A stretch of 64,000 nt of DNA from contig NBIV01000063.1 of NCBI GenBank assembly GCA_003194525.1, positions 1 through 64,000 of the forward strand, given 5' to 3'. Of the stretch, positions 31,301 through 43,074 are shown in pieces. A model generated the notes under the pieces. It was given only the letters and a program-made list of their open reading frames with translations. It was not told the DNA's origin and did not search any database. Positions within the stretch are counted from its first letter, which is position 1. The number at the start of each line of letters is the position of its first letter. The translations under genes and the position numbers were made by a program. The stretch comes from Gracilariopsis chorda (taxonomy: Eukaryota > Rhodophyta > Florideophyceae > Gracilariales > Gracilariaceae).

Positions 31301-31779
31301 GTACTCCACCCTACCATAACACTGTTACGAGGTATGAAATCCATCGTTACTGATTCCACCCCTCCATATGAGTGCTTACAAAAGCAGAAGCCACTGAAAC
31401 ACCCACACACCAATTTTGGTCTAGCGCGCCTCCACGAATCGTGGAGGTGCAAAAGCTAAGCCAGCTCTTTCCGAAAGGTGTGCCAATTATGCAGTCCATT
31501 TAGATACCCCTCTCTCTCTCTTTGGACCAACCGCCGCATTCCCCTTAACGCCCTAAAACTTGCGGACCAGATGACACTGAAAAGTGGCTTGATACACGCT
31601 ACAAGCACTCCAATCGACCTCAGGTAAAGCTTGGCTATATCAAGTATCTCACGCACAGGCCACACCATCTTTGAGACCTTCACAGATAGTTTCGATGCGA
31701 TGTATTGCGAGGGGAGTTTGAAGAGCTTCTCGTTCTGCATTCAGAAGACGGCCGACAAGCATCGCGCTCTTCTGTCATC
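31301..31779. other. No clear feature
   Basis: A 94-codon minus-strand frame (31456-31740) has no recognised motif. A short CTCTCTCTCTCT run is at about 31507. Confidence 0.3.
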
Positions 31780-31842
31780 ATCTCACTCCATCATTGCAAA
31801 ACCTACACTTCATCTTTTTCATCCTACCACGTCCAGCTCTTA

Positions 31843-32094
31843 ATGGCCGATCATACCGTAACTCCCCCTTCACGTTCAGCAAACCCCGCAACCCCATCAG
31901 CTCCTAAAGCCAAGACCCTGAAGTCTCACTTGTCCATACCAATTTTTCTGCTACCGCCATCAATTCACTCTGCCGCTCCTCTTTGCACAGCTCTTTCCAC
32001 TGCCACTCAATCTTCGACTATTCCTTCTTTCAAGAATCCGGAAATGTGCTCTTCTTCCTGCAGGCACTTCATCAACAAGACGGGCTATCGGTAA
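31843..32094 (+). pseudogene. Small + strand frame of the zinc-finger module
   Basis: Starts M-A-D-H, rich in Ser, Thr and Pro, followed by K-A-K-T-L-K. The second module has a matching M-A-D-H start at 47161 with conserved P-S-T-P-K-A sequence but is broken there. Conservation of the start in both copies hints that it was once coding. The function is unknown and the frame's end is unclear. Confidence 0.35.
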
Positions 32095-32423
32095 CAGGTA
32101 GAGCTTTATTTTAATGCTTCGAGTGGCTGTGGCTCAGCTTTGAGTACCTGCCTCAAAAGCTCCTTAGAAAAAGGTGCATTAGAACACAGTTATGGAAGTG
32201 TTTTCTCTTTTGCCTGCGTCAAATCCTAAACTGTCTCCATCACAATTCCATTCTGATATCTATCGTCGCAACGTGTTCTATACCGCATGTACTTCTTGCA
32301 ACTCAACTAATCTAATTTCCGCTTCTATGGAACTCGTATTTACGGCTGAATGGGAACGAAAATCTTACTATGCTGCTTATCTTCCTCTGTTTAATCGCCA
32401 AACCAGAACAGTAATATTGCTGT

Positions 32424-35143
32424 CCTACTACCAGGGGCGTATTTGTGACTAAGATTTCTGGGATCCAAAAAGTCATAGTCACCGCTGTTTGAGTGCTAGT
32501 TAGTCAAATATAGTCACTTCTATAACAACTTTACTCTTTTACTATCTCGTGAGCAACGACACGCACTAGACGTCTAAACGCATCACCCTTTGGGTGCATG
32601 AGCCCGTTTTGATGGAGTGGGGCGTTCTTGAGCTCGTTGCAAACAAAAACCCGTATCATTTCGGACATTTCCAGAGTACTGTACAGTAACGACTGGCTTT
32701 GATTGCCTTCCCTCCTGCCTAAATCGCTAAAAAGTCTCTCAGCAGGGGCCGAGGATGCTTGAGAGGACAGCGCAGCTCGTGCAATTGTGTTGAAAGGAAC
32801 AGGGCTAATCATCGTAGATGTTTGATTCGCTTGTTCCCAGAATAGGAGAGCAGCACTGGGATCCCTTCTACATTCTTCCTCTAGAACCTCGCGCATTTCG
32901 TCGTGCAGAAGACCGAAAACGACCTAGAGCCTCTCTGCTCTAGGAGCCAGGGAACTTTCCAGCTCGACAGCCTCCCGAACAACAGTCGAGAATAGAACCT
33001 TTTTGTAGGCTTTTCGATCATTCTCTGAGCAGTCCAGGAAGTCTAGGCAACATTGATTCACGTCCATAATTGCAACAACGTGGAAGAGAAGTACACGACG
33101 TGCTTCATGCAAGTCTTTATCCGGTTCAGACTCTTGATCTGTGTTCGGACGCCAATGAGCTGCCTCCTCGTCAACACGTTCCCAAACAGCTCCCAGCCAA
33201 AATGCAATGCGATCAGCCAGCTTGACGGCCAATGACTTCGGTTGGTTCCGGGTCAATCTTATTTGACGTGCTTCATCTCTCTTTTTGTCGGCAGGAGCAG
33301 AACTCGGCCTCGTTGGCAACGCATAAACTTCAAATAAGTCATTCGTATCCTCAAAAGTAAGTGCAGGGACGGATTAGGTATACTCCATAGACTGCGCAGG
33401 AAGCATGGCACTAGCCATAATCATCAGCGTCTCATGTAGCTCACGGAGTAAACGCGGTGCGCGGGACATGGTTACTTTGCGGTCGGCTTCCAGCTGACGA
33501 GCGACCCTGCGAACTTCTGCAAGTACAGTAATGAACTCAGCGAGGACATCCTGTTGATCTTCAGAAAGCGTAGGCAGGTGCTCCGAACTTATCTCGAGCT
33601 CTTTCGCCACTTCTGAGATAGTATGAATCCGGCACAGATAGACAGACATCGCAGCAAGACGAGAATGCCAGCGCGTGGGAATATCGTGCTTGAGCCTATG
33701 CAGGCGATCTTTGGTAATCCCCTCCTCTCCTTGCTTTTGAGCTAGCAACTGTGCCGCCTTTTGGTGATGGTTAAAGTATGTCGTCACCTTGTTCACATGG
33801 TCCAGATACAACTTTCACACAGTACCATGCTCGAAAACATCATTCACTGCCAAGGCCAGCGTGTGGACCACGCAGCGCACGGAACCAACGTAGTTGGTAA
33901 GCAGATCAACTGCCAGGGCGGTGGCAGCATCATTATCGCTAGTACCCGTGTGTACGCAAACATCGTCAGCGCCCACGATTGGATTCTGTTCTAGTATTTC
34001 CTGCATGATATAGCGTAGTTGTTGACCGGTCTTGGACGCTAATCCCATGTTCAGAGTTGCGATGGGAACGCAACGCATGTTCCATTGCTTGTCAATATAA
34101 TGCCATGTCATTCCAAGGATTGGAGCACCCAGCGCAGCACTCCACCCATCGACCGTTATGCATCCTGTCCGCGCGTCTGTAACGGAGCGCCGTAGGATGC
34201 GACAGACAGCAGCGTACGTGTCAAACAATGTTTTCTCCGTCATATCCTTACTCGCAAATTGTATGCGACCCCCAAACACATCCACGAATCCTTGCAAGAC
34301 CGGTGATGCGAGCTGAGAAGAAGAGGCCTCCATAAAGCACGAGAACATCACAATAGCCACAGACTGCAGAACCTTAGCCGGAATGTTTACAGTTTCCAAC
34401 GCTGAAAGTCCGCTCGAACCACCGCCATTGCTGGGCGTGAAGTAACGCTGTATGTCACTGTTCCGTCTCCGACGAGTATTTCGCCTTCGTTCCTGCGAGA
34501 TACGAGATGTAAGGGCAACTTCAGTGGCATTGCTATTGTTAAGAGAAACGAGATCGTTATGCAATGCGAGATGTTTGATCTTGTAGTGAACGATGACGTT
34601 GCTTGTTGACAAGGTGCTATTCATGGCGCCTTCAATTCCACAGGTAGCGCATGTAAACTTGAACTTTCCATTACTGCCATGCACTGTAGCGGCAATCGTG
34701 CTCCAGAGTGACGTCTTGACGCTCGACCCGCGCCCGGCTCCTACCTTGCGACGTCTCTTTTGTCTTTCACTCTGCTGCTCTACGAGCCGCTTTGCCGTGA
34801 TCTCGACTGGTGATGGTTCTCCATTTTGGGGTGACTGCGGCGAAGAACTTGGCTCAGATGACGCACGTGGCTCAGCCGGCAAAGGAACAGGTGGCCTCAT
34901 GTTGTCGCCGGTGGGGCAGTCCGAGGCAACCACGATTGGAAGACTCCCGTTCTGAAATGGAGTCGACGGCGGCGGCTTGTGAGTATCCACGTGTAAGACA
35001 CGTTGCACAGTTGCACAGTTGTACAGGTGTCAAGACTGTCATGACTAATGACTACATTTTTCCCACAAGTGGTAGTTAGTCAGTCATTAGTCACATTTTT
35101 CTTGTCATAGTTAGTCAGTCACAAATACGACCCTGCCTACTAC
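32424..35143 (-). mobile_element. hAT DNA transposon, 2,704 bp, complete ends
   Basis: Element 32432-35135 with terminal repeats CAGGGGCGTATTTGTGACT (left) and CAGGGTCGTATTTGTGACT (right, reversed). It is flanked by the exact 8-bp duplication CCTACTAC at 32424-32431 and 35136-35143. Subterminal TTAGTCA/AGTCAC repeats at both ends are probable transposase-binding sites. It has ends in common with the MITEs at 17380 and 49724 and could be their source family. Confidence 0.96.
32531..35008 (-). pseudogene. hAT transposase, one frame with three stop codons
   Basis: A single minus-strand reading frame of about 826 codons covers the whole transposase. The N-terminal half has a BED-type zinc site (C-A-T-C ... 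H-Y-K-I-K-H) near residue 140. RNase H-like core motifs are T-V-D-G-W-S, H-T-G-T-S-D-N-D-A, and C-V-V-H-T-L-A-L-A-V. Later come T-R-W-H-S-R and the C-terminal dimerisation motif S-S-A-P-A-E-R-L-F-S-D. It is interrupted only by TGA (33815-33817), TAA (33374-33376) and TAG (32924-32926), with no frameshift between them. The upstream ATG choice is uncertain. Confidence 0.9.
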
Positions 35144-36207
35144 CCCAAATATGACTCTAGTAAATCTATTTCTCGTACGATTATGTCTTTTTAACTGTAC
35201 CTCTGCTTATACTACGCTCCGTCTCGCAATAGAGCTAGAACCAGTTTGGGATACATTTCAAGCTGGGGTAGCAGGATAAGAAAGCACAGAGTCCCAGTTT
35301 TGGACCACATGCAATTGTTCTAAGCATATACAGGCGTACTAGCAAATCCATGTTCAAAAACCAAACGCCTTGTAGCGTATGTTGAAAAAGACAAATAGAA
35401 AAAGAACAAAAGGTAGGGCTCTAAAGAAAAAGTCTCAGGCCGAAACAAGACTATACCATAGTCAACAACATCATCGCGTAACATGGGTTTTCTCCTTGTA
35501 GCTTTTCTTCTGTGTATAGCTAGCAATCGGTTACGGGCCCCATTTGTCACGGGCATGGTACGCCAAGAGAATCGGGGTAGCCTACGAAGAGTTCTTACAA
35601 AAACCCTCTGATAAAGACGACGCTTTCCCACTTGTTCGTGCTTTGACAGGTCTGCCTCTCTTTCTGTGAGGAGGCACTCACACTTGATGGTCCTTCCACA
35701 GCTCTGCCTTCCCTTCTTTCTAGTGGCTGTGCCTCTTAGGGGTTTTCAATGATACGGTGCGACCGATAAGATCAACAGTACAACTTTTCAAGGGTTCAAA
35801 TGGGTACAGAGATGAAATCTACCATCGCTTGCAATCAAAACCAATTCTTTTTCCGAATATCCACTCACCACATACATCTTCGTTGGCAATATTACTGTTC
35901 GGTCATGATCGTTTGTCTTTTCAATTCTGTCAAGCAACTCATAGCTCGGATCCATACCTCGCTAGCTCTCCAAACTAAGAAGATCTAGCACCGCGGACAA
36001 ACTTTGAGCGATCAATAGAGAATACATACAATTCAAAAGATTCACAACACTTGTCTTTACTTTCCATTCAAGAACTAAAAAGAGAAGTTCTATTGCGCGC
36101 AGCATAGGCACGGCATTCTGCGCGCTGACTTGGTGATTCAACTACAGTACTGCAATAACAGTATCTATGGATTAGGATTTCAGGACTCGGTCAGCAGTGC
36201 AACCGGT
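35144..36207. other. Module sequence between hAT and zinc-finger gene
   Basis: No gene recognised; the frame at 35320-35631 has no motif. The part from about 35880 to 36200 is the 3' flank of the zinc-finger gene and is conserved in the second module (47330-47640). Confidence 0.4.
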
Positions 36208-37194
36208 TTATTGCTGATCGTGCTTTCGTTTCATGTGGAGCGCGAGAGAACTCTTTCGGAGATATTTCTGTCCACATGTTTCACAAATCCATCCCCCTTC
36301 ATGCCCTTTGTCCATGTGGTTCTGTAATTCCTTCGCGCGGTCAGTAGTGAACCCGCACACATCGCATCTCCTATTGTAATGCGAGCTTTCATGTTGCGCC
36401 AATGTTCCCCGAGATCTTGCTCGGAAATTGCATTTTGAGCATCTAAGCACCACCTTACACTCTAATCGGTGCTTCGTTGCTTCTCGCTCACTGCCAAACC
36501 GTTTTTCACATCTAACGCATTCCCGTCGGCGTATCTTTTCATCGGATACTCCGGGTGGAGGAGCAGCTCCTCCGGGCTGAGAGGCACCAGATGGTCCGGG
36601 CTGAGAAGCACCAGACGGTCCGGGCTGAGAAAGGCCCGCAGGCTGAGATGGACCGGCTACAGGCAACGGTTGAACGCGCGAAGCTGGTTGTGCCGTAGCT
36701 TGGACTGCCCTGGTTGCAGTAACTGGGGCTACAGACAGATCCGCCATGGCTAGTGCGGCGTCCTGCTCTGTAAACTGTTGTTTTGATCCCACGGCTGCCA
36801 TGAACTCAGCTATCTCCACTTCTTTCTCACTGTAAGCTCCGTGAGGTTGCCTATCTGCACGCTTCTTTCTTTTTCGGGGAGAAATCTGTGCACGAGGATT
36901 ACTTTGAGATGGAACCGGACCCGATAAAACGTCCTTCATAGACGGGCTACCCTGTCCGCGTTGCTCCGTATGAGCCGGAGCACGTTGATCTCTCCTCGGG
37001 TTGTAATCCCGCGAAGTAGAGCCTTCGGGGATGCTGTTATGAGAGCTGGCAGCGTTTAATGGCATGCCTGCCATGAACTCCGCCATTTCCATTTCTAGCT
37101 CATTAGGACATGTTCGCTTTCTACCCTTTCGGCCTCTGCTGGACGGTGAGCTTTTGTTAGAACGGTCTGAACTAGGCTGGTCTCTACGTTCCAT
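36208..37194 (-). CDS. C2H2 zinc-finger protein, 328 aa
   Basis: An uninterrupted frame encodes a basic, disordered N-terminal half and four zinc fingers at the C-terminus: C226-C229-H242-C246 (a C2HC variant), C252-C255-H268-H272, C277-C280-H293-H298 and C304-C307-H320-H325. Two A-E-F-M-A motifs lie at about residues 38-42 and 129-133, each after an acidic helix. Basic nuclear-localisation-like runs are at 18-27 and 107-112. A G-P-S-G-A-S-Q-P repeat is at 191-209. It probably binds nucleic acid in the nucleus. A decayed paralogue lies at 47620-49065. Whether it is a host gene or part of a mobile module is open; I recognise no specific family. Confidence 0.8.
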   Translation of the reverse strand: MERRDQPSSDRSNKSSPSSRGRKGRKRTCPNELEMEMAEFMAGMPLNAASSHNSIPEGSTSRDYNPRRDQRAPAHTEQRGQGSPSMKDVLSGPVPSQSNPRAQISPRKRKKRADRQPHGAYSEKEVEIAEFMAAVGSKQQFTEQDAALAMADLSVAPVTATRAVQATAQPASRVQPLPVAGPSQPAGLSQPGPSGASQPGPSGASQPGGAAPPPGVSDEKIRRRECVRCEKRFGSEREATKHRLECKVVLRCSKCNFRARSRGTLAQHESSHYNRRCDVCGFTTDRAKELQNHMDKGHEGGWICETCGQKYLRKSSLALHMKRKHDQQ

Positions 37195-38135
37195 AGTTTG
37201 GATTGTTTTGTTTTGTACCGAGCGCTGTTTTTGCTTGTTGTTACAGTCGATGGTTTGGTTTTTGGAAGGACTCCTGCTGCTTTTGAACGGTTTAGATTGG
37301 TGCGATGACGTGGATATATTTATAGAAGTTAGAAGAGAGTTTTGTATGGGCGTAAATACGAAAGGGTAAACTTCTACCTCTACATGATTTCGAGAAATGA
37401 GTTAAAACCATTTCGAACCTTGAAAGCTGGCATATACAAAATCACGTGGTGGTATTACCTGCCCTCCGTGATATGATAACCTCCTTAAAAGGCCATGTGA
37501 ATTGGTGACAAATAAAATACGACTGGTTTCAACCCAAGCAAGAATGAAAGCTTTAGTATGAGAGTGTAATATCTTCAATCTCGATAAAAAATTGTGTGTT
37601 TGGTACTCTTAAAGTTGGAAACAGTTCCCTTTTGGTGGCTTCTGAACTGAAGAGTTAGCATCCCACTTACACATGTCCCCTGTTTCGCTACAATATAGAT
37701 GCGAAGAAGGGAGAAGTTGCTTGTTCAGTTACAGATGTCCCGTCTGCATCCATTGTCTTGTTAGAGAAGAAGTGGGGCGGCTCGCAGCGTCGCTAAACAT
37801 CACTAGCGAACCTTTCTGAAATGCGACGCACTGCCGAAATGTACCTATGCATGAGAAGCGTCCGCCCGCTATGTGCAGCACAGCAGCGGCAAGCGGAGTT
37901 CACCCCATGCGCCAAGCCATCGTTACTGCTTCTGATTTATGAAACATTGTAACAAACTGATGGTGAATTTCTCCAGATAGAGGGGAAGGTCGGCTGACGC
38001 TCATTTTATACTGATCTTGTAGCGGTCTAGAGATTTCTATGACTACGCTATAAGCTAGGTACTGTCTGTGAACATGACCGCTACAGTCCGATCACGTTGA
38101 TCAGGCGTGACTTGGCTTGCAGGCTGTCTTCTGTT
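37195..38135. other. Upstream region of the zinc-finger gene
   Basis: Conserved in patches with 49066-49723 (for example GGCGGCTCGCAGCGTCGC at 37777 and 49680), so it probably contains the gene's promoter and leader. No other feature. Confidence 0.4.
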
Positions 38136-38426
38136 TCACAAATATAGTAAATAAATCCCTAATTCAAATACTTTCTCTCGGAGTCTGCAACGAGTCCGTG
38201 TGACCTCATGAACAAAGCACCAAACGACCTCGCCTTCAACGGTCATGAAACTGGTCTGATGTGCAAAGAGCATAATCGCATCCTTCAAAAACGAAGCAGA
38301 CACTTGTGGCCTAACCGGAACTGAGGTAAAGGTACCGCACAGCACAGCAGACCGTATACGAGCTACTTCCGGCGCACCACATCTGTTGATCGGGTACGCT
38401 AAGCAGGTGTGTGCAGACCGTGTCAC
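38136..38426 (-). pseudogene. Small unrecognised minus-strand frame with a paralogue
   Basis: 96 codons, no known motif. The stretch around F-V-H-E-V ... F-E-L-G has a counterpart on the minus strand at 52576-52833. It lies at the right end of the zinc-finger module. Coding status uncertain. Confidence 0.3.
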
Positions 38427-38479
38427 GGTCTCAAAAAACGTTCTACATTACGTCGGATGTTCGTGGATGCTATGCGCAG

Positions 38480-38940
38480 TATCAGCAGCCTACAAGCAGC
38501 GGCTCCGCAATCCCGCACCAGCATCGTGAGGAGAGCATGTAAGTACAGTTCGGACAACATACACATAGTTCATGACAAACAACTGAGATGCATAGTAACC
38601 GATAGATACAAGTGCGAAGCACAAGCACCCTTCTCGACACATGGTTTTCAGAGCCTTTGACGTTTCTGCCCACAAGCGTCACGTGAATCGAGCACCACAG
38701 ACAGTTGCACATGCACCTCTCACTCAAACTGGAATTATGATTCTCGGACATATACTGACAAAGGCAAGGCACGGCCAGAATGGAGTCGCCGATCGATGGA
38801 GGCAGCTGGAGCTGTGGCGGAGCTGTTCCGTGTTGGCAGACAAGACGGGCTCTTCGCGGGTGGCTAGGTATAGGGAACAAAGGCGGACTAGAAGTACGTT
38901 CGGACATTGATGTAGGTTTGGTTTGGCCAGGTTGCAAGAG
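38480..38940. repeat. Dispersed repeat R1, copy D
   Basis: The minus strand has a 151-codon frame with L-P-P-S-I, a C-M-C-N-C-L-W-C cluster and L-R-T-C-I-Y-R-L-L-C, matching copies A-C. It directly adjoins the truncated end of copia C at about 38970. Confidence 0.55.
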
Positions 38941-38970
38941 ATGAGGGAGCTTCGTTGGTCGTTTTAATGC

Positions 38971-40380
38971 TTATCGGTGGACTACCTTGAAAACATTGAA
39001 GTCTTGAAGTCCTTTGAGTTCCTTCCTTCTGGCTTCGACGAAACTTCGCAGACCGGCATCGGTTGCGAACACGAATCCATCTTCATTGTTGTCTGCGTAG
39101 ATTTTGGTGGGCATCTCACTCGAATCAGGGTTTGTAGTCAGTATCTCTTCGCGTCTTATGCTGGTAACGGGCTTCACGACATGACTGCGAAAGATTTTCC
39201 TTCCGTGCGGGAGTTGCACGCATACAGTCTCCCCTTCCTTGCTAACGAAGGGATGGGGTCCCTCCCAGGTCTTGCTAGACTCTCGATAGATGAGGACTGG
39301 TGATGATGCGAATGGTAAGTTGTCAATCTCTTCTTGTTCATTCCCGTAGGGTCCACGGTATTTCTTGGCGAAGGCTACCTTACGGCGCGCGTGTTCCTTT
39401 TCCACCATCTTCATGGCGTTGTCAATTGCTTTTGCGCGGGCTAGTGTGTTCGGAGATGGAGCCACGCGGGCGGGTCGTGGTGTCGTTCCGAAGATGCACA
39501 ACATTGGGCAGAGATCGTCCGGGCCGACTGTGCTGTTTAGACAAAAGACAGCCATTTGCAACAGATGTTTGTTTTCTTCCCTAGGAAGATCGGCCTTCAA
39601 TTTTTCAAATACTGTACGTAGAGGTCTATGATAGCGTTCCACATGTGACATTGTGGATGGGCTCTCGATGGGGGCGTCGTCTTTATCGATTCCAGACAAC
39701 GTGGCGGCTCCTCGGAACTCCTTGGATACGAGGATAGATCCCTGGTCCACGCGAAGGATGTCCGGTGGTCCTGCGTATAAGTTGCTCCAACATCGCATGA
39801 AAGCTTTCCAAACCGTAGTGGAGTTTACGTTGTTGAGGAACGTCGCGCTTGAAAAGTGGGTGGCTTCATCCACGACGTGCAGTACCAGTTTTCCTATGAT
39901 ATACATGATATCGAGCGCGACAGTATGGTTGGAAAGCATTCCTTCGTGTCCGATTGTTAGCTTGAATCGTCTTGGCCTTCGGGCGTGTTTTACACACGTC
40001 TTGTATTCTTTGACGATGGAGTCAAGTGCCTTTCTCACCTCAGTGGAATAGTATTCTGGTCTGGCCTTCCGTAAAAGGTTGTTCAAGGCGTTGACACTCG
40101 GGTACCCGAAAGAGCAATGTAGGTTGAACAGTTCTTGCTTGGTGTAGAGGGCTACGTCAGGGTCCCAGCTGAGTACTATGAAGTCGGTAATGAGCTTCAG
40201 AGGTTGGCTTCTACCCATGAACAGCAAAAAGTTCCGCTGTACGCTCATATCGAGTCCAGAAAGCCAGATAGCTCTTCGGCTGAGCAAGGGTAGAACGTTC
40301 TCATCCACCACGTGGAAAGGTATATCGAAAACGAATCCGAGGTTTGAGAGGGGTATCGAAAGTTTGGTGATGCCTAACAC
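38971..40380 (-). pseudogene. copia C integrase and start of reverse transcriptase
   Basis: 469 codons. A zinc-site region (H-C-S-F-G-Y ... C-V-K-H) is followed by the rve core with D in V-A-L-D-I-M-Y, the second acid in R-V-D-Q-G-S, and the third in M-S-H-V-E-R-Y-H. Near 38975-39040 the RVT_2 start (E-A-R-R-K-E-L-K-G-L) appears. Confidence 0.88.
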
Positions 40381-40600
40381 GGTGACGTGTTTCCCATTCA
40401 GTCCATTAATCCTGCTGTTGAAGGGTTTGACGTCGAACGGTACCTTATAATCTGTGCAATAAGCGCGGTACTGTCTTAGGCTGATGAGACTTCTTCTGTT
40501 TGCGCCTGTGTCGATGATGATACCCTTGAATGATTGGGGCTCTTCGCCTTCATTGCGATTTACTGGTTTTGTAACACTGAAACTGGAGAGGCGGCACGAT
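40381..40600 (-). pseudogene. copia C protease region
   Basis: On the minus strand near 40500-40530 the sequence reads I-I-I-D-T-G-A-N-R-R-S, the D-T-G-A signature of retroviral-type aspartic proteases, placed as expected just before integrase. Confidence 0.75.
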
Positions 40601-41124
40601 GGAAGGTCTGGCTGGTTCTGAGGAGAGAACGCCAGACTTCATCTCCTTTAATACAGTCTAAAGGCTACAATCGATACATCTAGAAGATCCTGACACTACA
40701 TTACGGGACACTAACGTCGGAGACAGAGCTTGTAGTCTGTCTTCGACTGAGCTCCGTGGCCCTACAGGTACGTCTGTGTTACAAGTTTCGTATCGCGTGC
40801 AATGGACCTGTCTTCCAGAAAGAAACCGCAAGATTGGAGAAAAGAAGCATTAGAGAACGATTTTTCCAGTGCCGAGTTCACTTCTGTTGCGTCGAGAGAT
40901 ATGTGTGCGTGATCTTCATGCTCCGCTACGTCCTCATCATATTGAGATCCTTCATCTCTGCTGCTGTCGTCGGCGAGGAAGATATCTGCAACTTGCTCCG
41001 CTGACACAAATGACTTTTCTTTCTTGATTCTTTCGAGTGCAGAGCGAACTTCATGGAAACTGTGTTTGTCACGAGCGAGATTTTTCTCACGACAAACTCA
41101 GCATCATCGCACTTTTGCTAACCC

Positions 41125-42355
41125 TTACTTCCTACAAAGCCTATACGGTCGTCTGTGATGCCTGTTGGATTCGGCCTGCCCAGATAATTTTCTATTCAAT
41201 CCATACAGTGCGTCTGAGGACATCTCCAAGCTTCCTCCTGCCAAGCCTAGTGCACTAGAGAGTAGTGCTGCAATGCGCTGAATGGCAATCTCGGAAGAAT
41301 CGGGCGGTTTTTCTTTCAAAGTGCGCGCCAGATCTGGTATATATGCTGTGGCTACTATCTGATCTATTAAGAAAAGATCCTTTTGGTAGTCTTCGTGAAG
41401 CTTTTGGATGCGTATTAACTTGTCCGTAACGTTTCTGAATACTTCCGTTTTTGACAGGTTCGGATTCTCCTTGAATGCTGTAGACAGTCTTACGCTTTGC
41501 CAATCCTGCAGAAGTCTTGCCTTTTGTTCCTGTGAGGTGTAGCGTGAGAGGAGTGCCGACAAAACTTCTTCATAGGTCGATAGATGTGCCAGATGAGTGG
41601 CGAAGTACGTGAGAGCTCCGTGGTCTAGCATGGCAATGATTGTGTCTTTACGGTCTTCATCAGGTACTCTGCACGCGCGAAGTGTTACCTCGAAAACTTG
41701 TGCCCAATAGGTCTTCATCAAACCTGCCTGAGAATTTCTTGCGTCCTTGGAATACCTTGTACAAACTCTGAAGCGCATAGGAAGAGCTTTTTCGGTCATT
41801 GTAATTGTCTTCTGAGGTCTCACAGTGTGTCTGTGGCCCTCCTACAACGTCAGGCTGGTAGGAATCATGGCCTCTGATGCCTTCCATTGGCTGTTCTGCG
41901 CTTTGCTCTTCGATCTGTGACTGCAGTATCTCTGTTTGTGGTTCTACTTCCGATTCCTGGTGTGTGGCGTTCTGTTTTGTGGCGATCAGTGGGCATTCAT
42001 CTGCTTTCAGACAGTTCACCAGGGCATCGTAACGTTTCAAGCCCCTCCTTGATTCCACGTAAAATCCGTTCTTCATGAGTGTATCTCTGACCATCAGTAG
42101 TAGTGGGTTCCTCATATTCAACAGAACAGCTTCAGAAAAATCGTTCGTAACGTCAGTCCATAACACTTCGGGATTTTTGTTGATGAGCATTCTGTAGCTC
42201 TCACACCAATCCAAAGTGTAGTTCGAAAGCCTTTCCAAGTAGTTCTGTCGGTCATCTGGAATAACTCCGCTGGTTCTCTCGTAGACAGGTAGCCGGTCGT
42301 TAGTAGCATGCTTATCTAAAACGACGTCCACTTTGTCTTCTTTCTCGCTGCTCAT
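41125..42355 (-). pseudogene. copia C gag region
   Basis: Starts at the ATG at 42355 and covers two overlapping open segments (41660-42355 and 41125-41823). The latter resembles copia/fungal-type gag (Y-F-A-T-H-L, L-L-S-R-Y-T-S, W-Q-S-V-R-L). Fossil, broken. Confidence 0.7.
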
Positions 42356-42396
42356 CGTACCAATAAATCCTGTAGCTATAGCTCGGGTAATATAAC

Positions 42397-42837
42397 TGTC
42401 GAGGATTTACACTGGTCTGTAGAAGACCTGTTAGTACAGGACCCGCGGGTAGTTCGGAGTACTTAGCGTAGTCTACGTCCCTAACGTCTGCTATATCAGG
42501 GATAGCTAGTATCTCGGAGTAATCAGCACTTAGGCGGTACCTATCAGCGTTATTTCAGGAGATTGGCATCCCCGGAGTAATCGCCTGAGAAGGGTTATTC
42601 TTATTTTTCTTCTAAATGATGCGTAGCACCTAATCTGCATCTACTCTTATACCCCCTCCAGCAAAGTCACAGTCCTCTATTCGCCCTGCAGCTAAGTCGC
42701 AGTTCCTAATTGTAGTACCAATATTCGTGTGAAGTGGTTTGGACGGTGCCATCTCCAAACTGCGTTATTCGGTGCTCTGCAGTACCTCAGAGCACGCCAA
42801 TGCATCGCATATGTCTGCTTATGTCTGTTCGGCGACA
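42397..42837 (-). repeat. 5' LTR of copia C (441 bp)
   Basis: On the + strand it begins TGTCGAGGAT and ends GGCGACA. Homologous to the solo LTR at 29900-30384, which has an additional stretch of about 45 bp. Confidence 0.9.
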
Positions 42838-43074
42838 GTGCCGCATCAAATACCGTCCGAAAAGCGCATGGCGTGTTCACTAGATATCCTATCTATTAGT
42901 TGGATTTTATATCAATATTTTCTTTCTCGTTAGAGTCTGCTCTCCATTTAGGTTGTCTTAAAGCCACTAATCGCGTAACAACTTCATCCATCGTACCAGA
43001 GATCCGCTAGTATGATGGAGGGCTTTCATACAGGCCGCTCTTTCCAATGGCCACTAACCATGGAATTCCGCCAA

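Larger units (their letters stand above)
31780..38380. repeat. Zinc-finger module, copy 1 (interrupted by a hAT)
   Basis: Homologous, in the same order and orientation, to about 47080-52850. Matches include 31845-31960 with 47162-47280, 35880-36200 with 47330-47640, the zinc-finger gene 36208-37194 with 47620-49065, 37700-37800 with 49600-49700, and 38140-38250 with 52565-52680. Without the hAT at 32432-35135 the unit is about 3.9 kb. Neither terminal repeats nor a target duplication were found, so it may be a segmental duplication or an unrecognised transposon. Confidence 0.7.
38971..42837 (-). mobile_element. Ty1/copia LTR retrotransposon (copia C), truncated
   Basis: Runs right to left: 5' LTR, short leader, gag, protease, integrase and only the first part of reverse transcriptase. 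The remainder and the 3' LTR are absent, and R1 copy D lies at the break. Clearly broken. A solo LTR of the same family is at 29900-30384. Confidence 0.9.

Noticed and set aside
39653-40051. 132-codon + strand frame
   Set aside because: Antisense to the copia C integrase region.
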